DNA from: Mycobacterium sp. PO1
Lineage (GTDB): Bacteria; Actinomycetota; Actinomycetes; Mycobacteriales; Mycobacteriaceae
Assembly (NCBI RefSeq): GCF_017312405.1
Contig: NZ_BLTG01000010.1
Span: 35,284 to 99,283, forward strand
DNA: 64,000 nt
Direction: 5' to 3'
The notes under the pieces were generated by a model. The model saw only the letters and a program-made list of their open reading frames with translations. It had not been told where the DNA came from and searched no databases. The position numbers were made by a program, and so were the translations under genes. The stretch's first letter is position 1; the number at the start of each line of letters is the position of its first letter. Of the stretch, positions 56,299 to 64,000 are shown one piece after another.

Positions 56299-57041
56299 GG
56301 GCGCTCGGCCCGCCTGCGTGCCCGCTCCGCGAGCTCCTCGGCGTCGAGGACCTTGGCTTGCTCGGGGGTCGGCGCAGAGCCGCCCAGTCGGCGTGGCACC
56401 CAGAACGCTCCCTTCGGCCGGGGATAACCGGCTTGCACATCATGCAGCAGACGCGTCATCTCCGCCCGCAGGGCGGCGTCGAGCGCCTCCACACTGCCCT
56501 CAGGCGCCAGCGGATCGCCCACCGCGACGCTGACCGGGGTCTTGGTCCGGCCCAGCGCCCGCGGGTGGTCTTTGGTCCATTTCCGGTGAGCGCCCCAGAC
56601 GACCAGCGGGACGATCGGCACCTGCGCCTGCAGCGCCATCCGGGCGGCACCGGTCTTGAACTCCTTGAGTTCGAAGCTGCGGCTGATCGTGGCCTCCGGA
56701 TAGACCCCGACGATCTCACCGTCCCGCAGTGCCTGCACGGCCGCGGCGAACGCTTCGGCCCCGGCCTGCCGGTTGACGGGAATGGTCTTGGTGTGCCGGA
56801 TCAGCCAGCCGATGACCGACACATCGGCCATCTCGGCCTTGATCATGAACCGCATCCGGCGACCCCGGTTCTCGGCGGCCAGCGCCGCGGGAAGCCAGTC
56901 CACGTAGCCGGTGTGGTTGATGGCGATGACCGCACCACCTGACCTGGGCAGGTGGTGCAGCCCGTGGTAGGTGATCCGCGTTCCGGTGGCCCGGACCACC
57001 GCGTGGGCCGCGATCTCCAGCGTGCGGAAGACCGGCTCCAT
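56295..57041 (-). CDS. PlsC-like 1-acylglycerol-3-phosphate acyltransferase (Rv3814c-like)
   Basis: Acyltransferase of 248 residues. Motif I is INHTGYVDWLPAA (H-x4-D form), motif II RFMIKAEM, motif III GVYPEATISRS with the glycine/proline-glutamate pair, and motif IV VPIVPLVVWGA. This family acylates lysophospholipids or related glycerolipids at the membrane. ATG 57041 gives MEPVFRTLEIAAHAVVRATG, parallel to its downstream paralogue's opening; upstream frame is low-complexity. The neighbouring gene at 57049 is a paralogue. Confidence 0.9.
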   Translation of the reverse strand: MEPVFRTLEIAAHAVVRATGTRITYHGLHHLPRSGGAVIAINHTGYVDWLPAALAAENRGRRMRFMIKAEMADVSVIGWLIRHTKTIPVNRQAGAEAFAAAVQALRDGEIVGVYPEATISRSFELKEFKTGAARMALQAQVPIVPLVVWGAHRKWTKDHPRALGRTKTPVSVAVGDPLAPEGSVEALDAALRAEMTRLLHDVQAGYPRPKGAFWVPRRLGGSAPTPEQAKVLDAEELAERARRRAERP

Positions 57042-57048
57042 GGCGCGC

Positions 57049-57837
57049 CTAGCCCGGCGCCCCGGTGGAACCGTCACCCGCCTGCGGCGGCTGCGCCCGT
57101 CGCGCGGCCTTGGCCGCTGCTTCCTCGGCGTCCATCCGGTTGGCCTCGGCCAGCGACGGCGCCCCGCCGCCCATCCGGTGCGGAACCCAGAACTCGCCGG
57201 GCGGGTGCGGGCCGTACGCATCCTGGACCTGCTCGAGCAGGTGCTGCATCCGCGAGTGCAGCAACGCGGTCAATTCCTCTGCCGGCAGTGTCGGCTCGAT
57301 CGGCTTGCCGACGGCCACCGAGATGGGCACCTTGGGCCGGCGCAGATTCTTCGGGTGCCCCTTCGTCCAGATCCGCTGGGCACCCCAGACGATGTGCGGC
57401 ACGATCGGCACCCCGGCGGCGATCGCCATCCGCGCGGCCCCGGATTTGAACTGTTTGATCTCGAAGCTGCGGCTGATGGTCGCCTCGGGGTAGACGCCGA
57501 CCAGCTCACCCTCCTTGAGCATGCGGCACGCCGCTTCGAACGACGCCGCCCCGCTGTCCCGGTCGACCTCGATGTGGCGCAGGCTGCGCATGATCGGCCC
57601 GGTGATCTTGTGGTCGAAGACCTCTTTCTTGGCCATGAAACGCACCTTGCGGCCCAGATGCTGCCGGTAGGCGGGCAACCCGGCGAAGGTGAAGTCGAAG
57701 TAGCTGGTGTGGTTGATCGCGACCACGGCACCACCGGTGCGCGGCAGGTTCTCCACACCGGTCACGGTGAACGTCAGCCCCTGGGCGCGCCAGACCAACC
57801 GGGCCAGCTGGATGACTGTGCCGTATACCGGTTCCAC
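57049..57837 (-). CDS. PlsC-like acyltransferase, paralogue (Rv3815c-like)
   Basis: Acyltransferase of 262 residues, clearly homologous along its length to the gene at 56295: it shares MEPV at the start, the INHTSYFDF motif, GVYPEATISRSFE, VWGAQRIWTKGHP and the C-terminal EFWVPHRMGGGAPSLAEA. The GTG at 57837 gives the parallel N-terminus. The pair are 7 bp apart in one operon with the HAD phosphatase. M. tuberculosis has three such genes in a row (Rv3814c-Rv3816c); only two are seen here. Substrates are unknown; phosphatidic acid or phosphatidylinositol mannoside acylation are options. Confidence 0.9.
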   Translation of the reverse strand: MEPVYGTVIQLARLVWRAQGLTFTVTGVENLPRTGGAVVAINHTSYFDFTFAGLPAYRQHLGRKVRFMAKKEVFDHKITGPIMRSLRHIEVDRDSGAASFEAACRMLKEGELVGVYPEATISRSFEIKQFKSGAARMAIAAGVPIVPHIVWGAQRIWTKGHPKNLRRPKVPISVAVGKPIEPTLPAEELTALLHSRMQHLLEQVQDAYGPHPPGEFWVPHRMGGGAPSLAEANRMDAEEAAAKAARRAQPPQAGDGSTGAPG

Positions 57838-57972
57838 AGCCGCCAGCGTAATCCGACGACCGGCTCACCAGAACGACGGGGCCCATCGGACAGGACTAAG
57901 CTGCGATGCGGAGTACGCAGCTGTTCAGACGATCCGCGACAGCGTCGTCGAGGGCGTATCGAAGGGGTATTT

Positions 57973-59535
57973 GTGCAGGTCACCAGCGTCGGACACGCCG
58001 GATTCCGGATCGACACCAAGGCCGGGTCCATCCTGTGCGACCCGTGGGTCAACCCGGCCTACTTCGCGTCGTGGTTCCCGTTCCCCGACAACAGCGGGTT
58101 GGAGTGGGCGGCGTTGGGCGACGTCGACTACCTCTACGTCTCCCACCTGCACAAGGATCACTTCGATCCGCAGAACCTGCGTGAGCACGTCAACAAGGAC
58201 GCTGTGGTGCTGCTCCCCGATTTCCCGGTGCCGGACCTGCGTCGCGAACTGGAGGGACTCGGATTCTCCCGGTTCTTCGAGACCACCGACTCGGTCAAGC
58301 ACCGGGTGAGCGGACCCAAGGGCGACCTGGACGTGATGATCATCGCGCTGCGCGCCCCGGCCGACGGGCCCATCGGGGACTCGGGACTGGTCGTCGACGA
58401 CGGCGAGACGGTCGCGTTCAACATGAACGACGCGCGGCCGGTGGACCTCGACGTGCTCCACACCGACTTCGGCCAGATCGACGTGCACATGCTGCAGTAC
58501 TCCGGAGCCATCTGGTACCCGATGGTCTACGAGATGCCCGCCCGCGCCAAGGAGGCGTTCGGAACACAGAAGCGCCAGCGCCAGATGGACCGCTGCCGCC
58601 AGTACATCGCCCAGGTCGGCGCCACGTGGGTGATCCCGTCGGCCGGGCCGCCCTGCTTCCTGGACCCGGACCTGCGCGACCTCAACGACGACCACGGCGA
58701 CCCCGCCAACATCTTCCCCGACCAGATGGTCTTCCTCGAGGAGATGCGGGCGCACGACCACCACGGCGGGTTGTTGATGATCCCCGGCTCCACCGCCGAT
58801 TTCCGCGGCGCACAGCTCGATTCGCTCACCCACCCGCTACCTGAGGGCGACGTGGAGGCGATCTTCACCACCGGTAAGGCGGACTACATCGCCGACTACG
58901 CCGAGCGGATGGCGCCGGTGCTGGCCGCCGAGAAGGCCCGGTGGGCACCCGCGCAGGGCGAGCCGCTCCTCGAACCGCTGCGCGAGCTGTTCGAGCCGAT
59001 CATGGTGCAGAGCGATCAGATCTGCGACGGCATCGGATACCCGGTGGAGCTGCGGCTCGACGGTTCCGGCCACTCGGAAACCGTGGTCATCGACTTTCCG
59101 AAACGCGCTGTGCGCGAACCCATTGCGGATGAGAAGTTCCGCTACGGTTTCGCGATCGCGCCGGAGCTGGTGCGCACCGTGCTGCGCGACCGCGAACCGG
59201 ACTGGGTGAACACGATCTTCCTGTCCACCCGATTCACCGCCTGGCGGGTGGGCGGTTACAACGAGTATCTTTACACGTTCTTCAAGTGCCTGACCGACGA
59301 ACGGATCGCCTACGCCGACGGGTGGTTCGCCGAGGCGCACGACGACAGCGCGTCGATCACGCTGGACGGCTGGGAGATCCAGCGCCGGTGCCCGCACCTG
59401 AAAGCCGACCTGTCGAAGTTCGGTGTCGTCGAAGGCACCACGCTGACCTGCAACCTGCACGGGTGGCAGTGGAATCTGACCAACGGACGGTGCCTGACCA
59501 CCAAGGGCCACGAGTTGCGGTCGGCCAAGGCATGA
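57973..59535 (+). CDS. MBL-fold/Rieske [2Fe-2S] fusion protein (Rv3818-like)
   Basis: Two-domain protein of 520 residues. The N-terminal half is a metallo-beta-lactamase fold with VGHAGFRIDTKAGSILCDPW (UlaG-like opening) and HLHKDH at residues 58-63. The middle (about 290-450) has no recognised domain. The C-terminus is a Rieske iron-sulfur site: Cys473-Pro-His475 and Cys493-x2-His496 (CNLHGW). MBL plus Rieske suggests an oxygenase-like enzyme related in parts to CMP-sialic acid hydroxylase, where the Rieske domain is N-terminal; the substrate is unknown. GTG 57973 has GAAGGGG 5 nt upstream; the long open frame further upstream is antisense to acyltransferase genes. Next gene overlaps as ATGA. 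Confidence 0.9.
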   Translation: MQVTSVGHAGFRIDTKAGSILCDPWVNPAYFASWFPFPDNSGLEWAALGDVDYLYVSHLHKDHFDPQNLREHVNKDAVVLLPDFPVPDLRRELEGLGFSRFFETTDSVKHRVSGPKGDLDVMIIALRAPADGPIGDSGLVVDDGETVAFNMNDARPVDLDVLHTDFGQIDVHMLQYSGAIWYPMVYEMPARAKEAFGTQKRQRQMDRCRQYIAQVGATWVIPSAGPPCFLDPDLRDLNDDHGDPANIFPDQMVFLEEMRAHDHHGGLLMIPGSTADFRGAQLDSLTHPLPEGDVEAIFTTGKADYIADYAERMAPVLAAEKARWAPAQGEPLLEPLRELFEPIMVQSDQICDGIGYPVELRLDGSGHSETVVIDFPKRAVREPIADEKFRYGFAIAPELVRTVLRDREPDWVNTIFLSTRFTAWRVGGYNEYLYTFFKCLTDERIAYADGWFAEAHDDSASITLDGWEIQRRCPHLKADLSKFGVVEGTTLTCNLHGWQWNLTNGRCLTTKGHELRSAKA

Positions 59536-59870
59536 GCGCGCCCGCGCGGCAGTTCTACGACGACGGCCGGATCCAACTGGATCGGGAGGCGTTGACGTTG
59601 CGCCGCTACCACTTTCCGTCCGGCACCTCGAAAGTCATCCCGCTGCGCGACATCCGCAGTTACCGGGCCGAGCCGTTGGGGTTGTTCCTGCAGCGGTTCC
59701 GCCTGTGGGGCAGCTCGGATCTGCGCCGCTGGCTGCCGCTGGACATCTACCGGCCGATCAAATCGACGCTGGTGACCTTCGACGTCGCCGGTTCGTTCCC
59801 CGACCCGGCGTGTACCCCGGTGCGCCCCAAGGAGTTCCTGGCCCTGCTCGACGATCTGCTGCCGAGTTAA
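59532..59870 (+). CDS. small hypothetical protein, coupled to MBL-Rieske gene (Rv3819-like)
   Basis: Unrecognised protein of 112 residues, equivalent by position to Rv3819. It reads like a small beta-rich, PH-like domain: RQFYDDGRIQLDREALTLRRYHF, then VIPLRDIRSYRAEPLG and STLVTFDVAGSFPDPACTPVRP, ending in a helix (KEFLALLDDLLPS). No signal peptide or membrane segment. ATG overlaps the stop of the MBL-Rieske gene (59532-59535), so the two are likely translated together and may interact. Its TAA stop is shared with the convergent DUF3592 gene stop in TTAA (59867-59870). Confidence 0.78.
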   Translation: MSAPARQFYDDGRIQLDREALTLRRYHFPSGTSKVIPLRDIRSYRAEPLGLFLQRFRLWGSSDLRRWLPLDIYRPIKSTLVTFDVAGSFPDPACTPVRPKEFLALLDDLLPS

Positions 59871-60295
59871 GACCGCCGCGCGCGGTGGATCAGGCCGGCG
59901 CCCACGCCCGCCCCGACGGCGACGCTGACCATGACGGCCGACCCCGCCGCGGCACCGATCGCCACCGCTCGATTTTCCGGACGGCCGGCACGCACCGCGT
60001 CGCGCGGATCCCACGGGTCGTAGACGACGGCGATCTCGTCACCGACCCCCGGTGCCCCCGGCGCCCACCACCGCACCACGGCCACCGACCGGGACCCGCG
60101 ATAGTTGGCGAACTCGACCGAGACCGAGGTGACGTCGCTGTCGACGACCCTCGCCTGGGTCGCCAGGCCGTCGCGGTCCAGGTACCGGCCGTAGGCCCAC
60201 GTCCCGTAACTGAACGCGGCCAGCAGCAGCGCCGCGAACAGCGCTGCGGCGGTGACCGCCCACAGCAGCAGCGCCCAGTACCGCGGCGGCGTCAT
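59867..60295 (-). CDS. DUF3592-type small membrane protein
   Basis: Protein of 142 residues with two membrane segments, one N-terminal (YWALLLWAVTAAALFAALLLAAF) and one C-terminal (AVAIGAAAGSAVMVSVAVGAGV), enclosing a beta-rich domain of about 70 residues with RVVDSDVTSVSVEF and VGDEIAVVYDPWDPRDAVRAG, the DUF3592 pattern. Function unknown. The ATG overlaps the MOSC gene stop as ATGA, so it is probably expressed with it. A longer open frame upstream is within the MOSC gene. Confidence 0.82.
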   Translation of the reverse strand: MTPPRYWALLLWAVTAAALFAALLLAAFSYGTWAYGRYLDRDGLATQARVVDSDVTSVSVEFANYRGSRSVAVVRWWAPGAPGVGDEIAVVYDPWDPRDAVRAGRPENRAVAIGAAAGSAVMVSVAVGAGVGAGLIHRARRS

Positions 60296-61278
60296 CGCCC
60301 GCGCAGCAGCGTCGCTTCCAGCACGCTCTGCAGTCCCCGCATCGTGGCCTGCCCCGCCGCCGACGCGGTCCGGCGCCACACCCCGGCCGGAGCGGGCACA
60401 TCGACCTGGACCGGGTCGCCCACCTGCACCACACCGGGACCGGTGACGTCGGCGTAGACCCCGAGAAATCGGTCGGTGGCCTGCGCCAGGCGCCTGGTCA
60501 GTGCGCGATCCGGTGGCAGCCCGGGCTGGGCCCGGGTCGGCACCACGCACCGGATCGTCGGATTGGTCACCCGCACCGTCACCGCACCGACGGTGACCTC
60601 CGCGCCGACCCAGCCGCTCTCGGGGTAGCCGCCGCCCGGCTGCGTGACGTCCACGAGCACATTCGGCCGGAATCGACGTACGTCGTAGGGCAGGCCCTCA
60701 CCGGCCAGCGACGCCAGGCTGGTGGTGCTGAGCAGGTGGACCGGGCTGAGATCGACGAATGTCCCCGGCGGGGTGGCGAAGCGGGCCAACGTCAGCATCT
60801 GCCTGGTGGAGAACACCGATGTGTCGGGCAGCGCCTCGGTATCCGACAGACCGAAGTCGCTGCGCACCTCGCTGGGCGCGAAACCGGCACGGCTCTGGCG
60901 AATCGACAGCCGGTGCAGGCTGACGTCGTCGGCGGCCGGCAGCGACGTCAGCCGCACCTCACGGTCGGCCACCGCGGACAGCGCAGCGTCGACGCCGGGA
61001 TCGGCGCTGGACACCTCGGTGCCGTCGGGCAGCGTGATGATGACCTCGGGGGCATTGCCCGGTCCGGCGTCAGGTCCGGGTTCGGCGGCGTAGCGCGCCG
61101 AACAGCCCAGCAGGGCGGGCACTTTGCGCGCCGACGCAGTGATGTCACGTTCCACGTCGCGGACCGCCCACAGCCGGTCGGCATGCACGCCGCGACGGTC
61201 GATGCGGAGCCGGTCGACCGGGGTACCGGCCATCGACTTCACCGGGAAACGCCACAACTGCACCACCGACGCGGTCAT
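60292..61278 (-). CDS. MOSC domain protein (MOSC_N plus MOSC)
   Basis: Protein of 328 residues. The N-terminal beta-barrel domain opens VVQLWRFPVKSMAGTPVDRLRID, typical of MOSC_N, with GVHADRLWAVRD; the C-terminal MOSC domain has FRPNVLVDV, GWVGAEVTVGAVTVRVTNPTIRCVVPTRAQPGL with the conserved cysteine, and ends near VGDPVQVDV. MOSC proteins carry sulfur or reduce N-hydroxylated compounds with molybdenum cofactor (mARC/YcbX type); the actual substrate is not known. It lies 17 bp downstream of serS in the same direction. Confidence 0.87.
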   Translation of the reverse strand: MTASVVQLWRFPVKSMAGTPVDRLRIDRRGVHADRLWAVRDVERDITASARKVPALLGCSARYAAEPGPDAGPGNAPEVIITLPDGTEVSSADPGVDAALSAVADREVRLTSLPAADDVSLHRLSIRQSRAGFAPSEVRSDFGLSDTEALPDTSVFSTRQMLTLARFATPPGTFVDLSPVHLLSTTSLASLAGEGLPYDVRRFRPNVLVDVTQPGGGYPESGWVGAEVTVGAVTVRVTNPTIRCVVPTRAQPGLPPDRALTRRLAQATDRFLGVYADVTGPGVVQVGDPVQVDVPAPAGVWRRTASAAGQATMRGLQSVLEATLLRGR

Positions 61279-61295
61279 GGGCAACCCTAACCGGC

Positions 61296-62555
61296 TCAGC
61301 GCGCCGGGGTCAGCACCTCGGCGCCCACGTAGGGCACCAACGCCGCGGGAACCCGCACGCTGCCGTCGGGCTGCTGGTGGTTCTCCAGGATCGCCACCAG
61401 CCAGCGGGTGGTGGCCAGCGTCCCGTTGAGCGTCGCGGCGGTCTGCGGCCTGCCGTTCTCGTCGCGGTAGCGCACCGCCAACCGCCGCGCCTGAAACGTC
61501 GTGCAGTTCGACGTGGAGGTCAGCTCGCGATAGGTCTTCTGAGTCGGCACCCAGGCTTCGCAGTCGAACTTCCGCGCCGCCGACGACCCGAGGTCCCCGG
61601 CGGCGATGTCGATCACCCGGTAGGGCACCTCGATGTGGGCCAGCATCTGGCGCTGCCACCCCAGCAGCCGCTCGTGCTCGGCCTCGGCCTCCTCGGGACG
61701 GCAGTAGACGAAGCCCTCGACCTTGTCGAACTGGTGCACTCGGATGATGCCGCGGGTGTCCTTGCCGTAGCTGCCGGCCTCGCGCCGGAAGCACGACGAC
61801 CAGCCGGCGTAGCGCTTGGGTCCCGCCGACAGGTCCAGGATCTCGTCGGCGTGGTAGCCGGCCAGCGGGACCTCCGAGGTGCCGACCAGGTAGAGGTCGT
61901 CGGCCTCGACGCGGTACACCTCGTCGGCGTGGGCGCCGAGGAACCCGGTGCCGGCCATCACCTCGGGCCGCACCAGCACCGGCGGGATCATCAGCGTGAA
62001 CCCGTTGTCGACCGCGACGCGCACCGCGAGCTGGAACAGTCCCAGCTGCAGCAGTGCTCCGACACCGGTCAGGAAGTAGAAGCGGGAGCCGGACACCTTC
62101 GCACCGCGCTCCATGTCGATCAGCCCGAGCGACTCCCCGAGCTCGAGGTGGTCTTTGGGGTCCGTGATCGCCGGCGGTTCGCCCACCGTGTCGAGCACCA
62201 CGAAGTCGTCCTCGCCGCCGGCGGGCACACCGTCGATGATGACGTTCGAGATCGCCATGTGCGCCGAGGTGTAGGCGCGCTCGGCCTCGGCCTGCGCCGC
62301 CTCGGCCGCCTTCACCTTCTCGGCCAGGTCCTTGGCCGCGGCCAGCAGAGCGGGCCGCTCCTCGGCAGACGCCTTGCCGATCTGCTTGCTCGCCGATTTC
62401 TGCTCGGCGCGCAGGTTGTCGGCCGAGGAGATCGCCGCCCGGCGGGTGGCGTCGGCCGCGGCGAGCGCGTCGACGAGACCGGCGTCCTCCCCGCGGGCCT
62501 GCTGCGAGGCCCGCACCACATCGGGGTTTTCGCGAAGCACCTTGAGGTCGATCAC
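61296..62555 (-). CDS. serS: seryl-tRNA synthetase
   Basis: Class II aminoacyl-tRNA synthetase of 419 residues, equivalent to Rv3834c, which charges tRNA-Ser. The N-terminal coiled coil (about residues 25-105, rich in Ala/Glu/Lys) binds the long variable arm; motif 2 is in [30 protein letters not shown] and motif 3 in [31 protein letters not shown] completes the active site. The GTG 62555 gives [12 protein letters not shown], the usual SerS start, and a TAGGGT box 7 nt upstream suggests a leaderless mRNA. Longer upstream frame has no similarity. A tRNA-Ser(UGA) lies elsewhere in this window. Confidence 0.96.
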   Translation of the reverse strand: MIDLKVLRENPDVVRASQQARGEDAGLVDALAAADATRRAAISSADNLRAEQKSASKQIGKASAEERPALLAAAKDLAEKVKAAEAAQAEAERAYTSAHMAISNVIIDGVPAGGEDDFVVLDTVGEPPAITDPKDHLELGESLGLIDMERGAKVSGSRFYFLTGVGALLQLGLFQLAVRVAVDNGFTLMIPPVLVRPEVMAGTGFLGAHADEVYRVEADDLYLVGTSEVPLAGYHADEILDLSAGPKRYAGWSSCFRREAGSYGKDTRGIIRVHQFDKVEGFVYCRPEEAEAEHERLLGWQRQMLAHIEVPYRVIDIAAGDLGSSAARKFDCEAWVPTQKTYRELTSTSNCTTFQARRLAVRYRDENGRPQTAATLNGTLATTRWLVAILENHQQPDGSVRVPAALVPYVGAEVLTPAR

Positions 62556-62562
62556 GGCCAGA

Positions 62563-62568
62563 ACCCTA
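62563..62568 (-). promoter_or_regulatory. -10 box (TAGGGT) for leaderless serS
   Basis: TAGGGT on the minus strand is followed by TCTGGCC and the GTG at 62555 (7 nt). A palindrome sits just upstream (62569-62584). Confidence 0.45.
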
Positions 62569-62584
62569 CGGGGTGAGCACCCCG
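62569..62584. promoter_or_regulatory. 16-bp palindrome upstream of serS -10 box
   Basis: CGGGGTG and CACCCCG flank a central AG, a perfect 7-bp inverted repeat with only 2 nt between. The tight centre suits a DNA-binding dimer better than an RNA hairpin. It abuts the serS -10 box and lies 75 bp from the divergent gene. Confidence 0.35.
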
Positions 62585-62658
62585 CCCGGCACAACCGCAT
62601 CACGTTACAACTGCATCTCTTGGCACAGCACCTGACACGCCTGTCACAATGGAGCGCG

Positions 62659-64000
62659 ATGGCGGAGGGACCCGAACACATGCACGACGAATCCGGGGCG
62701 AACCACGGACAGGCGCAGGCGCCGAAAGCGCGGTGGTGGCGCAGCCTGCAGGCGGAGTCGACCCGGCGCGCGTTGCTGCTCACCGCGCTCGGCGGACTGC
62801 TGATCGCCGGCGTGATCACCGCGCTCCCGCAGTCCGAGCGCAGCAGCGGGCTGACCGCCAACGCGATCTCGCTGGGCCCACGCGGCAACGACACCTTCGA
62901 TCACGCGAAGGCAGGCGACTGCCTCAGCTGGCCAGAGCGCACCCCCGATGCCGCCGAGATCGTCGACTGCGCCGCCGAGCACCGGTTCGAGGTCGCCGAG
63001 TCGGTGGACATGCGCACCTTCCCCGGCAGCGAATACGGCCCCGAGGCGCCCCCGCCGTCCGCGGCGCGCATCCAGCAGATCAGCCAGGAACAGTGCTCGG
63101 CGGCGGTGAAGCGTTATCTCGGCCAACGTTTCGACCCCAACAGCCGGTTCACCATCAGCATGCTCTGGTCCGGCGAGAAGGCCTGGCGCACCACCGGGGA
63201 GCGCCGGATGTTGTGCGGCCTGCAGTTACCCGGTCCGAACAACCAGCAGCTGACGTTCACCGGCAAGGTCGCCGAGATCGACCAGTCCAAGGTGTGGCCC
63301 CCCGGAACCTGTCTGGGCATCGACCCGGCCACCAATCAGCCGACCGACATCCCGGTCGACTGCGCAGCCCCGCACGCGATGGAGGTCACCGGCGCGGTGA
63401 ACCTCGCCGAGCGTTTCCCCGACGCGCTGCCGCCCGAGCCGGAGCAGGACACGTTCATCAAGGACACCTGCACCAAGATCACCGACGCCTACCTGGCCCC
63501 GATCGAGTTGCGCGAGACCACGCTGACCCTGGTGTACAGCACCATCTCGTTGCCGAGCTGGTCGGCGGGTAGCCGCCAGGTCTCCTGCAGCATCGGCGCG
63601 ACGCTCGGCAACGGTGGCTGGTCCACGCTGCTCAACAGCGCGAAGGGGCCGCTGTTGATCAACGGTCAGCCGCCGGTGCCGCCGCCGGACATCCCGGCCG
63701 AGCGGCTCAACCTGCCGCCCATCCCGATCCCCGACGAATCCCCGTCCCAGTCGTCGTCGCAGTCCTCGCAGTCGTCCTCGCAGGGATCTCAGTCGTCGCA
63801 GGGGTCCCAGTCCAGCGACAGCCAGAGCGATCAGACCCAGCATCTGCCGCAGCTGGCCACCGGTGGCGGGGCCCCGCAAACCGAGCAGGCTCCCCCGGCC
63901 GACGGCCCCGCCCCGAGCGGCAACACGTTCCTCAACGGTCCGCCGCCGCCGCCGCTGCCACCGCCCGGTGACGTCGCGGCGCCCCCGCCCGCCGATGCGC
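62659..64000 (+). CDS. septum-formation family membrane protein, 3' end outside window
   Basis: Open to the window end (447 codons seen), equivalent to Rv3835. A short cytosolic N-terminus ([15 protein letters not shown]) precedes one membrane segment ([18 protein letters not shown]); the extracytoplasmic part (from about residue 55) has two similar septum-formation modules, each with Cys-containing motifs: [30 protein letters not shown] and [28 protein letters not shown] Ser/Gln low-complexity stretch (about 365-395, SQSSSQSSQ type) and Pro/Gly-rich tail follow. ATG 62659 has GGAG 4 nt upstream; ATG 62680 is an alternative. Role unknown; the family name comes from a domain linked to septation. 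Confidence 0.9.
   Translation, partial: MAEGPEHMHDESGANHGQAQAPKARWWRSLQAESTRRALLLTALGGLLIAGVITALPQSERSSGLTANAISLGPRGNDTFDHAKAGDCLSWPERTPDAAEIVDCAAEHRFEVAESVDMRTFPGSEYGPEAPPPSAARIQQISQEQCSAAVKRYLGQRFDPNSRFTISMLWSGEKAWRTTGERRMLCGLQLPGPNNQQLTFTGKVAEIDQSKVWPPGTCLGIDPATNQPTDIPVDCAAPHAMEVTGAVNLAERFPDALPPEPEQDTFIKDTCTKITDAYLAPIELRETTLTLVYSTISLPSWSAGSRQVSCSIGATLGNGGWSTLLNSAKGPLLINGQPPVPPPDIPAERLNLPPIPIPDESPSQSSSQSSQSSSQGSQSSQGSQSSDSQSDQTQHLPQLATGGGAPQTEQAPPADGPAPSGNTFLNGPPPPPLPPPGDVAAPPPADA

Noticed and set aside
62649..63572. Plus-strand open frame of 307 residues at the serS-divergent position
   Set aside because: It is in another frame than the real gene, is Arg-rich and has no hydrophobic segment; the frame from 62659 encodes a membrane protein with paired cysteine modules and stays open to the window end.

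Overview
This window looks like a fast-growing, non-tuberculous mycobacterium (Mycolicibacterium / M. smegmatis-like). The DNA is GC-rich. It carries the mycobacterial cell-envelope locus that corresponds to Rv3772-Rv3835 of M. tuberculosis: galactan export and synthesis, DprE1/DprE2, AftA, EmbC-EmbA-EmbB, AccD4-Pks13-FadD32, the antigen 85 family, AftB, UbiA, GlfT2 and Glf, Erp/PirG and SerS. Gene order follows M. tuberculosis closely. Missing where M. tuberculosis has them are an Rv3779-type glycosyltransferase, the Rv3784-Rv3788 block, the PE_PGRS gene after csp and the sulfolipid-1 locus before serS. This pattern suits a non-pathogenic relative. All family and orthologue calls are from memory of the families; no database search was run.

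Layout. 1-8465: an aminotransferase (cut by the window edge), a DUF4334 protein, a lipoprotein, a crotonase (echA21-like), an MHS-family transporter, an exported acidic protein, tRNA-Ser(UGA), a MarR regulator, a quinone oxidoreductase and a class V aminotransferase-fold protein that lacks the usual PLP lysine. 8762-11826: proteasome activator Bpa, then the galactan ABC exporter with GlfT1 between its two subunits, nearly all overlapping. 11834-14784: a local redox/PLP block (PNPOx-like, AhpD-like, MocR regulator, Ddn-like). 14893-29931: a probable single operon gtrA-dprE1-dprE2-aftA-embC-embA-embB-MBL hydrolase that makes decaprenyl-phospho-arabinose and polymerises arabinan. 29934-32796: accessory genes (PknF-like kinase, a small protein, DUF4331).

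32824-44552 (minus strand): the mycolic-acid condensation genes accD4-pks13-fadD32, then a cutinase-like lipase, a DUF732 lipoprotein and MPT51. 44684-45754: antigen 85A with a clear terminator behind it. 46015-52599 (minus): glf-glfT2-PAP2-ubiA-aftB as overlapping genes that make UDP-Galf, galactan, the DPA precursor and terminal arabinose. 52817-55478 (plus): Erp/PirG and an amidase/LGFP protein. 55486-59870: HAD phosphatase, two PlsC-type acyltransferases, an MBL-Rieske fusion and its small partner. 59867-62555 (minus): serS, a MOSC protein and a small membrane protein. 62659-64000: a septum-formation family membrane protein cut by the window end.

Together the genes build the mycolyl-arabinogalactan layer: Glf/GlfT1/GlfT2 make galactan, Wzm/Wzt export it, UbiA/PAP2/DprE1/DprE2 make the arabinose donor, AftA/EmbA/EmbB/EmbC/AftB add arabinan, AccD4/FadD32/Pks13 make mycolates and the Ag85 enzymes attach them. 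Many transcription starts look leaderless: a TANNNT box sits 6-8 nt before the start codon of thirteen genes.
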